Assembly (NCBI RefSeq): GCF_000349565.1
Contig: NZ_KB714620.1
Coordinates: 302,289 to 339,342, forward strand
DNA: 37,054 nucleotides
Reading direction: 5' to 3'
Origin: Curtobacterium flaccumfaciens UCD-AKU
GTDB taxonomy: Bacteria; Actinomycetota; Actinomycetes; Actinomycetales; Microbacteriaceae
Each line of letters starts with the position of its first letter. Position 1 is the stretch's first letter. The notes beneath the pieces are model-generated. The model did not search any database, had not been told where the DNA came from, and was given only the letters and a program-made list of their open reading frames with translations. Below, in pieces: positions 1 to 8,806 of the stretch. The position numbers and the translations under genes are program-made.

Positions 1-435
1 GGCCTGGAGGCGCGGGTCGACCCCCGCGGGCACGTCCGGCTCGGACGGGGCGCGCGTCGGGCGCGGGGCGCTCGTCGTGATGCCGTCCGCCTGGAACCCG
101 TCGAGCACCGACGCGAACGCGTCGGCCCGCGTCGCCCTGGTGCCGTCGGTGCCGGCGATGCGTGCCTCGGCCGCCTCGGCGTCGGCGAGCAGCGCGGCGA
201 TGCCGACGCGCTGCTCGGGCGAGTCGGCGATGACCACCCGGGCGGTGGGCTGGTCCCCCGGTTCCGGCACCTCGACGGTGGCCTCGACGTGCGCCTTGCG
301 GAACAGCCCGCCGAAGCCCGGCGTGGTCACGCGTTCGGCCGCGACGATCCGTGCACCCGCGCCGAACTCGGTCCGGACCGCGTCGCGGAGGGACTCGAGC
401 GTGGCGCCGCTACGCTGCAATCGGGTCGGCGGCAC
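1..435 (-). CDS. flhF: FlhF-like flagellar GTPase, N-terminal part (runs off window)
   Basis: This frame opens at the end of flhA and stays open to the left edge, so only about 145 N-terminal residues are visible. They contain an RIVAAERVT segment followed by GFGGLF and an HVEATVEVP strand, which resembles the N-terminal region of FlhF, the SRP-type GTPase linked to flagellar placement and number. The GTPase domain lies outside the window, so the name rests on this similarity and on position directly downstream of flhA. The start is uncertain. A GTG at 435 has a GGGAG motif just upstream, and a TTG at 420 is the alternative. Either start overlaps the flhA end, implying translational coupling in the same transcript. 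Confidence 0.6.
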   Translation of the reverse strand, partial: MPPTRLQRSGATLESLRDAVRTEFGAGARIVAAERVTTPGFGGLFRKAHVEATVEVPEPGDQPTARVVIADSPEQRVGIAALLADAEAAEARIAGTDGTRATRADAFASVLDGFQADGITTSAPRPTRAPSEPDVPAGVDPRLQA

Positions 436-2464
436 GGACCACTCCCACGGTCTCGATGGTGGAGCCCGCGGCGGTGGCCTCCTGGTACGACAGCACCGGG
501 AGCCCGTTCGACTGGGCGGCGACCATGCGGTGCACGGCCGGGCGGAGCTGCGGGGCGCAGACCAGGACGGCGGAGAGCCCCTGGTCCTCCACCGAGCGCA
601 CGGCGTCGCGGACGGAGCCCAGGACCTGCTCGATGCGGTGGGCGTCGAGGACGATCTGGCTGCCCTGCTCGGACGGCCGGAGCCCCTCGAGCATCGACTG
701 CTCGAGCATCGGGTCGATCATGATGACGCGCAGCGTGCCGGCGTCGGTGTGGCGGGCGGCGAGGGCCGGTCCGAGGGCGGCGCGGGCGGACTCGACGAGC
801 CCCTCGGGGTCGGTCGACACCTTGGCGCGGAGCGTGAGGGCTTCGCAGATCCGGCCGAGGTCGTTGATCGGCACGCGCTCGGCGAGCAGGCCCTGCAGCA
901 CCCGCTGCAGTTCGGCCATCGAGAGCATGCCGGGGACGAGTTCTTCGACAGCGGCGGGGTTGACCTGCTTGACGCCCTCGGTCAGGACCTTGACGTCCTC
1001 GCGGGTGAGCAGGCGCGCGGCGTTGTCGCCGATGACCGCCTGCAGGTGGGTGACGAGCACGGAGACGCGGTCGATCACGGTCGCGCCGGTCATCTCCGCG
1101 GCGTGCCGGAGTTCGGCGGGCACCCACTTGCCGGTCAGGCCGAACACCGGCTCGACGGTCGCGGTGCCGGGCAGGCCGTCCAGGTGGTCGCCGAGCGCCA
1201 GGACACTGCGCGCGGGGGCGGTGCCCCGGCCGGCCTCGACCCCGGCGATGCGGATGGCGTAGGTCGACGGCGGCAGGTCGATCGAGTCGCGGGTCCGGAC
1301 CGGCGGGACGACGATGCCCATGTCGATCGCGATCTTGCGGCGGAGTGCCCGCACGCGGCCGAGCAGGTCGTCGGACGCGCCGGACACCATGTCGACCAGG
1401 TCGGGGGCGAGCAGGATCTCGAGGGCGTGCACGCGCATCTGCTCGAGCAGGTCCTCGGGGGTGTCGCCGGTCGGGGCCGCCGCCTCGAGCGCCTGCTGCT
1501 GGGCGGCGTCGGCCTCGGCGCGGGCGGCGTTCCGGCCGATGCGCCAGCCCGCGAACAGCAGGGTCGCGCCGACGAGCAGGAAGGGCAGGATCGGCATGCC
1601 CGGGATGAACCCCATCGCGATCGCGGCGACACCGGCGATCATCAGGGCGTTCCGCGACTGCGACAGCTGCGTCGCGGCCGAGGACCCCATCTCGGACTCG
1701 GCACCGGACCGGGTGACGATCATGCCCGTGGACACCGCCATGAGCAGCGCCGGGATCTGTGTGACCAGGCCGTCGCCGATCGTCAGGATGCCGTACTTCG
1801 ACAGGGCGTCGGTGGCGGACAGTCCGTTCTGCAGCATGCCGATCGCGATGCCGCCGATCAGGTTGATGATGATGATCAGGATGCCGGCGATCGCGTCGCC
1901 CTTGACGAACTTCGACGCACCGTCCATCGCGCCGTAGAAGTCGGCCTCGGCGGAGACGGCGGCGCGGCGCTCCTTGGCTTCCTGGTCGGTGATCAGCCCA
2001 GCGTTGAGGTCGGCGTCGATCGCCATCTGCTTGCCCGGCATCGCGTCGAGGGTGAACCGCGCCCCGACCTCGGCGACGCGTTCCGCGCCCTTCGTCACGA
2101 CGACGAACTGGATGACGATGAGGATCAGGAAGATGACCGCGCCGATGATGATCGACCCGGAGACGGCGACGTGGCCGAACGCCTGGATGACGTCGCCGGC
2201 GAAGCCCTCGCCGAGCACCAGCCGGGTCGACGCGACGTTGAGGCCGAGTCGGAACAGCGTCGCGACGAGCAGCAGCGACGGGAACACCGAGAAGTCGAGC
2301 GGCTTCTTCACGAACAGCGTCGTGAGCAGGATCACCAGCGCCAGCAGGATGTTGATGATGATCAGGAAGTCGAGCAGGAACGACGGCACCGGCAGGATCA
2401 GCAGCAGGATGATGCCGACGATGAACACCGGGACGACGAGCTTCGGCAGGTCCTTGCGGTTCAT
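410..2464 (-). CDS. flhA: Flagellar export apparatus protein FlhA
   Basis: FlhA is the large inner-membrane component of the flagellar type III export gate. It forms a cytoplasmic ring that docks chaperone-substrate complexes and takes part in using the proton-motive force. The 684-aa product has the usual length. Its N-terminal half is strongly hydrophobic, with segments starting near residues 8, 30 and 105. The family signature occupies about residues 129-152 and includes ARFTLDAMPGKQMAID. The soluble C-terminal domain follows from about residue 310. The ATG overlaps the flhB stop by 4 bp (ATGA), so translation is probably coupled to flhB. No anomaly is seen. Confidence 0.97.
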   Translation of the reverse strand: MNRKDLPKLVVPVFIVGIILLLILPVPSFLLDFLIIINILLALVILLTTLFVKKPLDFSVFPSLLLVATLFRLGLNVASTRLVLGEGFAGDVIQAFGHVAVSGSIIIGAVIFLILIVIQFVVVTKGAERVAEVGARFTLDAMPGKQMAIDADLNAGLITDQEAKERRAAVSAEADFYGAMDGASKFVKGDAIAGILIIIINLIGGIAIGMLQNGLSATDALSKYGILTIGDGLVTQIPALLMAVSTGMIVTRSGAESEMGSSAATQLSQSRNALMIAGVAAIAMGFIPGMPILPFLLVGATLLFAGWRIGRNAARAEADAAQQQALEAAAPTGDTPEDLLEQMRVHALEILLAPDLVDMVSGASDDLLGRVRALRRKIAIDMGIVVPPVRTRDSIDLPPSTYAIRIAGVEAGRGTAPARSVLALGDHLDGLPGTATVEPVFGLTGKWVPAELRHAAEMTGATVIDRVSVLVTHLQAVIGDNAARLLTREDVKVLTEGVKQVNPAAVEELVPGMLSMAELQRVLQGLLAERVPINDLGRICEALTLRAKVSTDPEGLVESARAALGPALAARHTDAGTLRVIMIDPMLEQSMLEGLRPSEQGSQIVLDAHRIEQVLGSVRDAVRSVEDQGLSAVLVCAPQLRPAVHRMVAAQSNGLPVLSYQEATAAGSTIETVGVVRAADPIAA

Positions 2465-3654
2465 GCGGGGAGTCCTTCGGTCTGGTTCTCTGCGATGCGC
2501 GGTGGGCGGAGCTTGCGGGGGCGGAGGTCACCGGTCAGGGTGGCCGGGTCGATGACGCTCGCGACCTCGTCCGGGGTGGTCGGCCGCGGCGGTGCGTGCG
2601 TGCCGGCGGCGGTGCCGCGGGCCTTGAGCGCCATCACGAAGGACAGGACGCGGGCCACCGGGGTGTACAGGTCGACGGGGATCTCGTGTCCGAGCTCGCA
2701 GGCGGCGTGCAGCGCTCGGGTGAGCGGGACGTCGCGGACGATCGGCACCCGCTCTTCCTCGGCACGCGCACGGATGACGTCGGCGACCGGGCCGGCGCCC
2801 TTCGCGACCACCCGGGGCGCGGACTTGCCCGGCTCGTACTTGATCGCGACGGCGTAGTGGGTCGGGTTCGTCATCACGACGTCCGCGGTGCCGATGGCCT
2901 GGATCATCCGGTTGCGGCTCATCGCGAGCTGGCGGGAGCGGCGCTGCGACTTCACCAGGGGGTCGCCGTCGCTCCGCTTGTTCTCGTCCTTGACCTCGCG
3001 CTTGGTCATCATCGTGCGCTTCCGGTTGCGGCGGATGACGACGAACACGTCGAGTGCCGCGAGGACGAGCCCGGCGACGATCGCGGCGCGCAGCAGGGTG
3101 CCCGAACCGGCTGCGGCGGCCTCGAGCACGGCCGACAGCGGCAGCGAGCCGCTCGACATCAGGACCGGCATGAGTCCCTGCACCGCGAACCAGAGGACGA
3201 GCCCGACGACGGCGGTCTTCAGCAGCGCCTTCGCGCCGTTCCAGAGTGCCTGGGTACCGAACACGCGCTTCAGTCCGGCCACGGGATCGAAGTGGTCGGG
3301 CTGCGGTGTCATCTTCCGGAAGTGCACCCCGCCCTGGGTGACGGCGGCGGCCAGCACGGCGACCGCGACCACGGCGAGCATCGGGCCGAGGGTCGCACCC
3401 ATCGAACCGAGGGCGTCGGCGAGCAGGGCCCGCACGGCACCGATCTCCGGGTCTTCGATGACCCGCTGCACGGCGAGCAGCTGGTCTTGCCCGGCGGCGG
3501 CGGCGTTGCCGATCGCGGCGGGGATCATGAGCGCCGCGACGGCGATGCCGATCCACGCGCCGAGGTCCTGCGAGCGGCCGACCTGGCCCTTCTCGTGGAC
3601 CTCGCGCATCCGCTGCTGGGTCGCCTGTTCGGAGCGTTCTCCGCTGTCGGACAC
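2461..3654 (-). CDS. flhB: Flagellar export switch protein FlhB
   Basis: FlhB is the export-gate protein that switches substrate class from rod/hook to filament. The 397-aa product starts at GTG. It has the family's charged N-terminus (SEQAT, then REVHEKGQVGRSQDL), four hydrophobic segments between about residues 33 and 205, and the autocleavage motif N263-P-T-H266 in the context VVMTNPTHYAVAIKY. The C-terminal tail past residue 345 is longer and more Pro/Arg-rich than in enterobacterial FlhB. The gene begins 4 bp after fliR ends and overlaps flhA by 4 bp. Confidence 0.97.
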   Translation of the reverse strand: MSDSGERSEQATQQRMREVHEKGQVGRSQDLGAWIGIAVAALMIPAAIGNAAAAGQDQLLAVQRVIEDPEIGAVRALLADALGSMGATLGPMLAVVAVAVLAAAVTQGGVHFRKMTPQPDHFDPVAGLKRVFGTQALWNGAKALLKTAVVGLVLWFAVQGLMPVLMSSGSLPLSAVLEAAAAGSGTLLRAAIVAGLVLAALDVFVVIRRNRKRTMMTKREVKDENKRSDGDPLVKSQRRSRQLAMSRNRMIQAIGTADVVMTNPTHYAVAIKYEPGKSAPRVVAKGAGPVADVIRARAEEERVPIVRDVPLTRALHAACELGHEIPVDLYTPVARVLSFVMALKARGTAAGTHAPPRPTTPDEVASVIDPATLTGDLRPRKLRPPRIAENQTEGLPA

Positions 3655-3658
3655 GTCG

Positions 3659-4417
3659 TCACCCCCGTCCGGTGATCGCCTCGACGGCGTCGCCGGTCAG
3701 CGACGACACCACCGAGGGCAGGGCCATGAAGAGCGCGCCGGCGAACAGGACGGTCAGCCCGATCTTGATCGGAAACCCCATCTGGAACGCGTTGAGGGCC
3801 GGTGCGACGCGGGTGAGCAGCCCGAGGCCGACGTCCGCCAGGAACAGCACGACGACGAGCGGCCCGGCGATCTGCAGGGTGGCGAGGAACATCTGGGACA
3901 TCGCCGCGACGAGCATCGAGGCGAGCCCGTCGACCGCGAACGTGCCGGTGAGCGGCACGGCGTCGAACGACCGCACCAGCCCGCCGACGATGAGCTGGTA
4001 GCCGCCCGAGGTGAAGAGCAGTGCGAGTGCGGTCATCTGGAACAGGCGGGTGAACTGGGCGCCGTTGACCTGCGACTGCGGGTCGAACGCCTGCGCGAGT
4101 GTGAACCCGCCGAACAGGTCGATGAGCGCACCCGCCGACTGCACGGCGGCGAACACCAGGAACACCAGGAACCCGAGGGACAGCCCGACCACGAGCTGGG
4201 TGAGCAGGGCGAGCAGGAACGGCCCCGTGTCGAGCGATTCGTAGCCGACGGCGACGCGCGGCGCGACGCCGATGGCGAGCCCCAGGCCGAGGATCACCTT
4301 CACGGTGCCCGGGAACGCCCGGTACGAGAACGGCGGCGCGATGACGAAGAACGCGACGAGCCGGACGCCGGCGAGCATGGTCGCCTCCAGACGGTCGGCG
4401 TCGATGGCGAGCTCCAT
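3659..4417 (-). CDS. fliR: Flagellar export protein FliR
   Basis: FliR, with FliP and FliQ, forms the export channel at the base of the flagellum. The 252-aa product is almost entirely hydrophobic. It has the family-like N-terminus around VRLVAFFVIAPPFSYRAFP and an FxxGFxLAQAFDP-type segment near mid-protein. An open frame extends further upstream, but that part overlaps fliQ and reads as low-complexity Arg/Pro sequence. The ATG at 4417 is chosen because it overlaps the fliQ stop (TGATG), matching the tight packing of this operon. Confidence 0.95.
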   Translation of the reverse strand: MELAIDADRLEATMLAGVRLVAFFVIAPPFSYRAFPGTVKVILGLGLAIGVAPRVAVGYESLDTGPFLLALLTQLVVGLSLGFLVFLVFAAVQSAGALIDLFGGFTLAQAFDPQSQVNGAQFTRLFQMTALALLFTSGGYQLIVGGLVRSFDAVPLTGTFAVDGLASMLVAAMSQMFLATLQIAGPLVVVLFLADVGLGLLTRVAPALNAFQMGFPIKIGLTVLFAGALFMALPSVVSSLTGDAVEAITGRG

Positions 4418-4692
4418 CAACCGGCCCCGAGCAGCTTCGGGATCATGTCGAAGGCGACGTGCGTGAAGGCGATCATCTCCGAGATCATCCAGTTGCCGCA
4501 GACCACCAGGGCGATCGCGACGGCGACGGCCTTCGGCACGAACGACAGGGTGACCTCCTGGATCTGCGTCACCGACTGGAACAGCGAGATCGCGAAGCCG
4601 ACGACGAGCGAGGTCACCAGGACCGGGGCGGCGAGCTTGCCGGACACCAGGAGCGCCTGGAGCACGAGGTCGATGACGGCCTGCTGGTTCAT
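4417..4692 (-). CDS. fliQ: Flagellar export protein FliQ
   Basis: A 91-aa protein with two hydrophobic segments (about residues 12-38 and 50-75), the usual FliQ length and topology. The central FQSVTQIQEVTLSFVPK segment is highly characteristic of FliQ and its type III secretion homologues. FliQ packs around FliP and FliR in the export channel. It sits 9 bp after fliP and abuts fliR. Confidence 0.96.
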   Translation of the reverse strand: MNQQAVIDLVLQALLVSGKLAAPVLVTSLVVGFAISLFQSVTQIQEVTLSFVPKAVAVAIALVVCGNWMISEMIAFTHVAFDMIPKLLGAG

Positions 4693-4701
4693 GCGTGCCC
4701 C

Positions 4702-5538
4702 CTAGACAACGTGGTAGCTCTCGATGAGCGACGTGATGATGAGGCCCCAACCGTCGACCAGCACGAAGAGCAGGATCTTGAACGGCAGCGAGATCATGAC
4801 CGGCGGGAGCATCATCATGCCCATCGACATCAGGGCCGCGGAGACGACGAGGTCGATCACCAGGAACGGGATGAAGATGACGAACCCGATGATGAACGCG
4901 CTGCGCAGCTCCGAGATGATGAACGCCGGGATCACCGTCGTCATCGGCACGTCCGCCATCGACTTCGGGTTGTCGAGCCCGGCGGCGCGGGTGATCAGGG
5001 CGACGTCCTCGTCGCGGGTCTGGTGGAGCATGAAGGTCCGCAGCGGCTTCGTGCCGATCTCGACGGCCTGGTTGAAGTCGAGGTGGCCGGCCAGGTAGGG
5101 CTGCAGGGCGTCGTCGTTGATGTGCCCGAGCACCGGTGCCATCACGAACAGCGACAGGAACAGTGCCAGTCCGGCGATGACCTGGTTCGGCGGGATCGAC
5201 TGCAGCCCGAGCGCGTTCCGGGTCATCGCGAGCACGACGAAGATCTTGGTGAACGACGTCATCATGAGCATCAGCGCGGGCGCGACGCTCAGCAGCGTGA
5301 TGCCGATGAGGGTCACCACGGCGGACGACGGCGTGCCGTCCGGGCCGTTCACGCTGACGCTGAAGTCACCGGTCGCGGGGGCTGTCGGGGTCGCCGGGGC
5401 GGTGGGTTCGACGACGCCGGCGGCGTGCGCACCGGTGGTCGTGAGCATCAAGAACCCGGCGACGACCGCCAGGCCGAGCAGGACGAGGGCGACGAGTCGA
5501 CCCGACCGTGCCAGCCGGTGCTGCCCTGCCGCCGTCAC
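4702..5538 (-). CDS. fliP: Flagellar export protein FliP
   Basis: FliP forms the pentameric core of the flagellar export channel. The 278-aa product begins with a signal-peptide-like stretch (RLVALVLLGLAVVAGF, then AHA near residue 39). The FliP core follows with TSFTKIFVVLAMTRNALG, PPNQVIAGLALFLSLFVMAP and a C-terminal MMLPPVMISLPFKILLFV segment. The frame is open further upstream, but that part overlaps fliO and looks like out-of-frame sequence. The GTG at 5538 is chosen because it overlaps the fliO stop by 4 bp (GTGA). Confidence 0.95.
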   Translation of the reverse strand: MTAAGQHRLARSGRLVALVLLGLAVVAGFLMLTTTGAHAAGVVEPTAPATPTAPATGDFSVSVNGPDGTPSSAVVTLIGITLLSVAPALMLMMTSFTKIFVVLAMTRNALGLQSIPPNQVIAGLALFLSLFVMAPVLGHINDDALQPYLAGHLDFNQAVEIGTKPLRTFMLHQTRDEDVALITRAAGLDNPKSMADVPMTTVIPAFIISELRSAFIIGFVIFIPFLVIDLVVSAALMSMGMMMLPPVMISLPFKILLFVLVDGWGLIITSLIESYHVV

Positions 5539-6155
5539 CCGGCCCGCCGGTTCCGCAGCGCGGCCGCGGCCTGGCGCCAGGTGTCGACCGACAGGATCGA
5601 GCCCTGCAGCTGTTGCGCGCTCGGCACGGCACGCTGCGGACGACGGTTGCGCGGGCGCATCGGCAACGGCGCGACGGCGCCGGCCACCGCGGGCGCGTCG
5701 GTCGCGTCGGCAGCGGCTGCCGGGAGGCCGGCCCCACCAGCCGGTTCCGGATCGACGCGCCCGCGGCGCTCCGGCCGTGCCTGGAGGGACGTGGTGGCGT
5801 CCGACTGCAGCGCGAGTTCCTGACCGAACACGTCGGCCGACGGTGCGGGGCGCACCGGCAGCGCGACCGGTCCGGTCACGATCGTGAGTTCCGGCGCGGG
5901 CGCCTGCCCGCTGGTGAGCAGGGCGACCCCGTGCTCGGAGACGCCGAGCACGAGCCGCTCCCCTTCGACGTCGACCACGACGACGCTCGCCTTGCCGCCG
6001 ATGCCCTGCCGACCGACGACCTCGACGGTCGCGGCGCGACGGCCCGACGGCTTGCCCGAGAAGCGCTTGCGGCTCGCGCGGTGCAGCACCCACATCAGGG
6101 CGAGCACGACGCCGAGCGAGAGCGCGACGCGGAGGGTGACGACGAGGGTGTCCAC
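5535..6155 (-). CDS. fliO: Flagellar biosynthesis protein FliO
   Basis: FliO is a small membrane protein that assists FliP assembly. The 206-aa product, starting at GTG, has one N-terminal membrane segment (about residues 5-25) and then a cytoplasmic beta-rich domain (TVEVVGRQGIGGKASVVVVD, then ERLVLGVSEHGVALL) typical of FliO. The last ~100 residues are a low-complexity Ala/Pro/Arg tail with no recognisable domain. Position between fliN and fliP matches the standard cluster order. Confidence 0.9.
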   Translation of the reverse strand: MDTLVVTLRVALSLGVVLALMWVLHRASRKRFSGKPSGRRAATVEVVGRQGIGGKASVVVVDVEGERLVLGVSEHGVALLTSGQAPAPELTIVTGPVALPVRPAPSADVFGQELALQSDATTSLQARPERRGRVDPEPAGGAGLPAAAADATDAPAVAGAVAPLPMRPRNRRPQRAVPSAQQLQGSILSVDTWRQAAAALRNRRAG

Positions 6156-6162
6156 GTGCGGG

Positions 6163-6867
6163 TCAGACCGTTTCGGCGACGTCGAGGATGCGGGTGATCC
6201 GGACCGCGTAGTCCTGGTCGACGACGACGACCTCGCCGTGCGCGATGAGGCGGCCGTTCAGCAGGACGTCGGCGGGGGCACCGGCACTGCGGTCGAGCTC
6301 GACGACGGCGCCGGGCTCCATGCCGAGCACGTCACGGACCGACATCCGGGTGCGGCCGATCTCGACCGTCAGGGTCATCTCGACGTTGTTGATCCGGCCG
6401 AGGTTGCCCGCGGGCAGGTTCGCCACGACGGGCGCCGACACCGTGCCGTTCTCGCGGATCCGGATGCCGAACCACCCGGCGGGCAGCCCACCGGCGGTCA
6501 GTTCGAACACGACGGTGTCCGGGTCGGCCAGCAGCGACGCCGCCGACTCGCGGCCCGCCTCGCCGAGCACCCCGACGCCGAGGACCCCGGCCGCGGCCTC
6601 GAGCGACGGACGCAACACGTCCGTGACGGCCACGATCCCGTGGTCGGTGCCGCCTGCGGCCGTGATCGCCTCGAGGTCGGTGAGCACGAGTGCCAGGTCG
6701 GCCGACAGGCCGCCGACGAACGACGCGACCACGGCGTCGGTCGCCGCGTCGAGCACGACCGGTGTCGCGCCTCCAGGCAGGAGCACCGCGGTCAAGGGGG
6801 CGGCCGTCGGGAGCTGCGCCGCGAGCGACTCGGCCGCTGCGGTGTGGAGGGTGGTCGTTTCGGTCAT
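6163..6867 (-). CDS. fliN: Flagellar motor switch protein FliN (long form)
   Basis: FliN forms the lower C-ring of the motor switch. The C-terminal ~75 residues of this 234-aa product are a clear SpoA/FliN domain (EIGRTRMSVRDVLGMEPGAV, then NGRLIAHGEVVVVDQDYAVRI). The first ~150 residues form an additional Ala/Val-rich domain not found in short FliN proteins of about 80-140 aa. It could be CheC/FliY-like, but I cannot assign it. The ATG at 6867 overlaps the fliM stop by one base. Longer frames upstream overlap fliM and are rejected. Confidence 0.9.
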   Translation of the reverse strand: MTETTTLHTAAAESLAAQLPTAAPLTAVLLPGGATPVVLDAATDAVVASFVGGLSADLALVLTDLEAITAAGGTDHGIVAVTDVLRPSLEAAAGVLGVGVLGEAGRESAASLLADPDTVVFELTAGGLPAGWFGIRIRENGTVSAPVVANLPAGNLGRINNVEMTLTVEIGRTRMSVRDVLGMEPGAVVELDRSAGAPADVLLNGRLIAHGEVVVVDQDYAVRITRILDVAETV

Positions 6868-7745
6868 CAGTGCTGCTCCGTGCTCGTGGTGGTGACGACG
6901 ATGCCGGCGAGGCGCGAGCCGTTCGCGCCGACCGCGGCGGTGCCGACGGGTTCGCCGTCGACCGCGATGGTGAGGGGCCGGTGCTGCGGGTGCGGCAGCG
7001 GCAGGACGTCGCCGACGGCGAGCCGCAAGACCTGCGTCGGCAGGACCGCGGCCGGGGCGAAGCGCAGGCTGACGCCGACCGGCACGCTCTCGAGCTGCGC
7101 GTCGAGCAGGGCGCGGGCGTCGGCGGGCGACACGTGCGCGGCGGCCTCGCCGAGCTGCGGCAGGACGGCCTCGGCCGGCAGGGCCAGCGTGCCCGGAGCG
7201 ATGCGGTCGCCGACCCGGATCGAGAACGAGGCGACGATCATCAGGTCGCCCTTCTGAGCGGCCTGGGCGAACTGGCTGTTGAACTGGAACCCGCCGACCG
7301 TGACGTCCTGCGCGAGCAGCCCGCCGAACGAGTACCGCAGGTCGTCGAGGGCGTCCTCGACGATCTTGCGCACCAGGGCCTGCTCGATGGGCGTGAAGGT
7401 GCGGTCCGGGGTCGGCAGCGGCTTCGAGGCGCCCAGCGCGTGCGACACCCACGTCAGGGCGGCGTCGAGCGGGAGCTGCAGCACGCCCTTCGAGGTGAGC
7501 TCGGTGATCGGCAGCAGCACCATGCCGGTGAGCGCGGGCAGCGACGCGGCGTACTCGTCGTACGTCGTCATCTGCACCTGCTCGCAGGTGACCTGGCTGA
7601 CCGCACGGACCTTCGCCGTCAGCTGCGTGCCCCACTGGCGCGCGAAGGTCTCGAAAGCGAGCTCGAGCACCCGGGCGTGCTCACGGGCCAGCGTCGACGG
7701 GCGCGCGAAGTCGTACACCTCGGGCGCTGGCAGGGTCTCGGTCAC
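6867..7745 (-). CDS. fliM: Flagellar motor switch protein FliM lacking the N-terminal CheY-binding peptide
   Basis: FliM links FliG to FliN in the C-ring and normally binds phospho-CheY through an N-terminal LSQxEIDALL peptide. The 292-aa product has the FliM core from the VYDFARP motif at about residue 10, a middle domain, and a C-terminal SpoA-like domain. It starts at GTG. An in-frame TGA lies at 7761-7763, only 15 nt upstream, so the protein cannot be extended to include the missing peptide. FliM with the peptide is usually about 320-340 aa. Identity is secure; how it senses CheY is open. Confidence 0.93.
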   Translation of the reverse strand: MTETLPAPEVYDFARPSTLAREHARVLELAFETFARQWGTQLTAKVRAVSQVTCEQVQMTTYDEYAASLPALTGMVLLPITELTSKGVLQLPLDAALTWVSHALGASKPLPTPDRTFTPIEQALVRKIVEDALDDLRYSFGGLLAQDVTVGGFQFNSQFAQAAQKGDLMIVASFSIRVGDRIAPGTLALPAEAVLPQLGEAAAHVSPADARALLDAQLESVPVGVSLRFAPAAVLPTQVLRLAVGDVLPLPHPQHRPLTIAVDGEPVGTAAVGANGSRLAGIVVTTTSTEQH

Positions 7746-7820
7746 GGGTGCGTCTATCGGTCACCTGTGGGGCACCCGTCAGTGCTGTACCCCGTAGTGG
7801 GGCGGTGGGGGCAGCGCTGG

Positions 7821-7893
7821 TGCGCTCCGCGCGGTGTGTGTCTCAGTCCTGCTGCGCTCCGTGCGGTGTGTGTCTCAGCCCTGCTGCGCTCCG
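7821..7893. repeat. 32-bp imperfect tandem duplication of the motB 3' end
   Basis: Units at 7821-7852 and 7853-7884 differ at two positions, and a partial third begins at 7885. Each full unit contains the TGCGCTCCG core and TGTGTGTCTCAG, so read on the minus strand each carries the last codons and stop of motB. The coding copy is the one nearest motB. The other copy lies past the stop, between motB and fliM. Replication slippage is the simplest explanation. Confidence 0.85.
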
Positions 7894-8804
7894 TCCTGCG
7901 CCTTCGCCAGCGCCGGCATCAGGGCGCTGACGTCCTGGTCGGCGTTCGACAGGACCACGATGTCGACCCGCCGGTTCAGGGCGAGGTCCTGGTCGGTGCC
8001 GCCCTTCGCCAGCGGCCGGCTCGACCCGAACCCGACGCTCTGCACGTGGTCGCCGGGCATCCCGCCCCGCTCGACCAGGTCGCGCAGGACCCCGGTCGCC
8101 CGTGCCGCGCTGAGCTCCCAGTTCGTCGCGTACGGGGCGGTCGAGTTCCGCTGGTCGGCGTGCCCCTCGACGCTGACGTCGTGGTGGCTCGTCCGCAGGA
8201 CCGGGGCGATCGCGTCCATGATCCGGCGCGCCTGGTCGGACAGGTCGGCGCTGTTCGTCCCGAAGTAGGTCTCGCTGCCGACCAGCCGGACGATCAGACC
8301 GCGGGCATCGACGGTGAACTGCACGTTGGCGGTCTGGCCGGCCTCGGTCAGGTTCTCCTGGATCGCGCTCTTGATCGCCGTCAGGTCGTCGAGCTCACGC
8401 TTCGCCTCGGTGAGGTCCCGCTTCGACGCGGTCGTCGGCACCACGGTCGACGCGGGATCGACGTTCGTGTCCTTCGTGCCCGACGAGGCGGTGGAGTGGT
8501 CGGCCTGCGACTTGTCGGTCGAGTAGCCGGAGCCGTCCTCGACCTGGTCCTTCGTCACGACGGTGCCGCTCGCGGTGTCGATCTTCTGCGAGTCGACCTC
8601 GCCGAAGCCGGTCGCGAGCGACTGCTTCAGCTGGATGTACTTCTGCTGGTCGACGGTGGACATCGCGAACAGCACGAGGAACATGCACATCAGCACCGTG
8701 ATCATGTCCATGTACGACGCCATCCAGCGCTCGTCGGGGTGCTCAGCCTCGTCGTGGGACTTCTTCGCGCGACCTCGGCCGCGGCCACGGGGGTTGGCGC
8801 TCAC
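7875..8804 (-). CDS. motB: Flagellar motor stator protein MotB
   Basis: MotB anchors the stator to the cell wall and carries the ion-binding aspartate. The 309-aa product starts at GTG. It has a basic N-terminus and one membrane segment (YMDMITVLMCMFLVLFAMS, about residues 31-49) containing the conserved Asp33. A Ser/Thr/Asp-rich linker follows, then a C-terminal OmpA-like peptidoglycan-binding domain (SVEGHAD, then NWELSAARATGVLRDL and NRRVDIVVL). It lies 2 bp downstream of motA. No fliL lies between motB and fliM, where many clusters have it. Confidence 0.96.
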   Translation of the reverse strand: MSANPRGRGRGRAKKSHDEAEHPDERWMASYMDMITVLMCMFLVLFAMSTVDQQKYIQLKQSLATGFGEVDSQKIDTASGTVVTKDQVEDGSGYSTDKSQADHSTASSGTKDTNVDPASTVVPTTASKRDLTEAKRELDDLTAIKSAIQENLTEAGQTANVQFTVDARGLIVRLVGSETYFGTNSADLSDQARRIMDAIAPVLRTSHHDVSVEGHADQRNSTAPYATNWELSAARATGVLRDLVERGGMPGDHVQSVGFGSSRPLAKGGTDQDLALNRRVDIVVLSNADQDVSALMPALAKAQDGAQQG

Positions 8805-8806
8805 CG

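Noticed and set aside
77..2857. 926-aa open frame on the plus strand opposite flhA and flhB
   Set aside because: It is a high-GC mirror frame: low-complexity Arg/Asp/Gly-rich sequence with no domains, lying over two certain genes.
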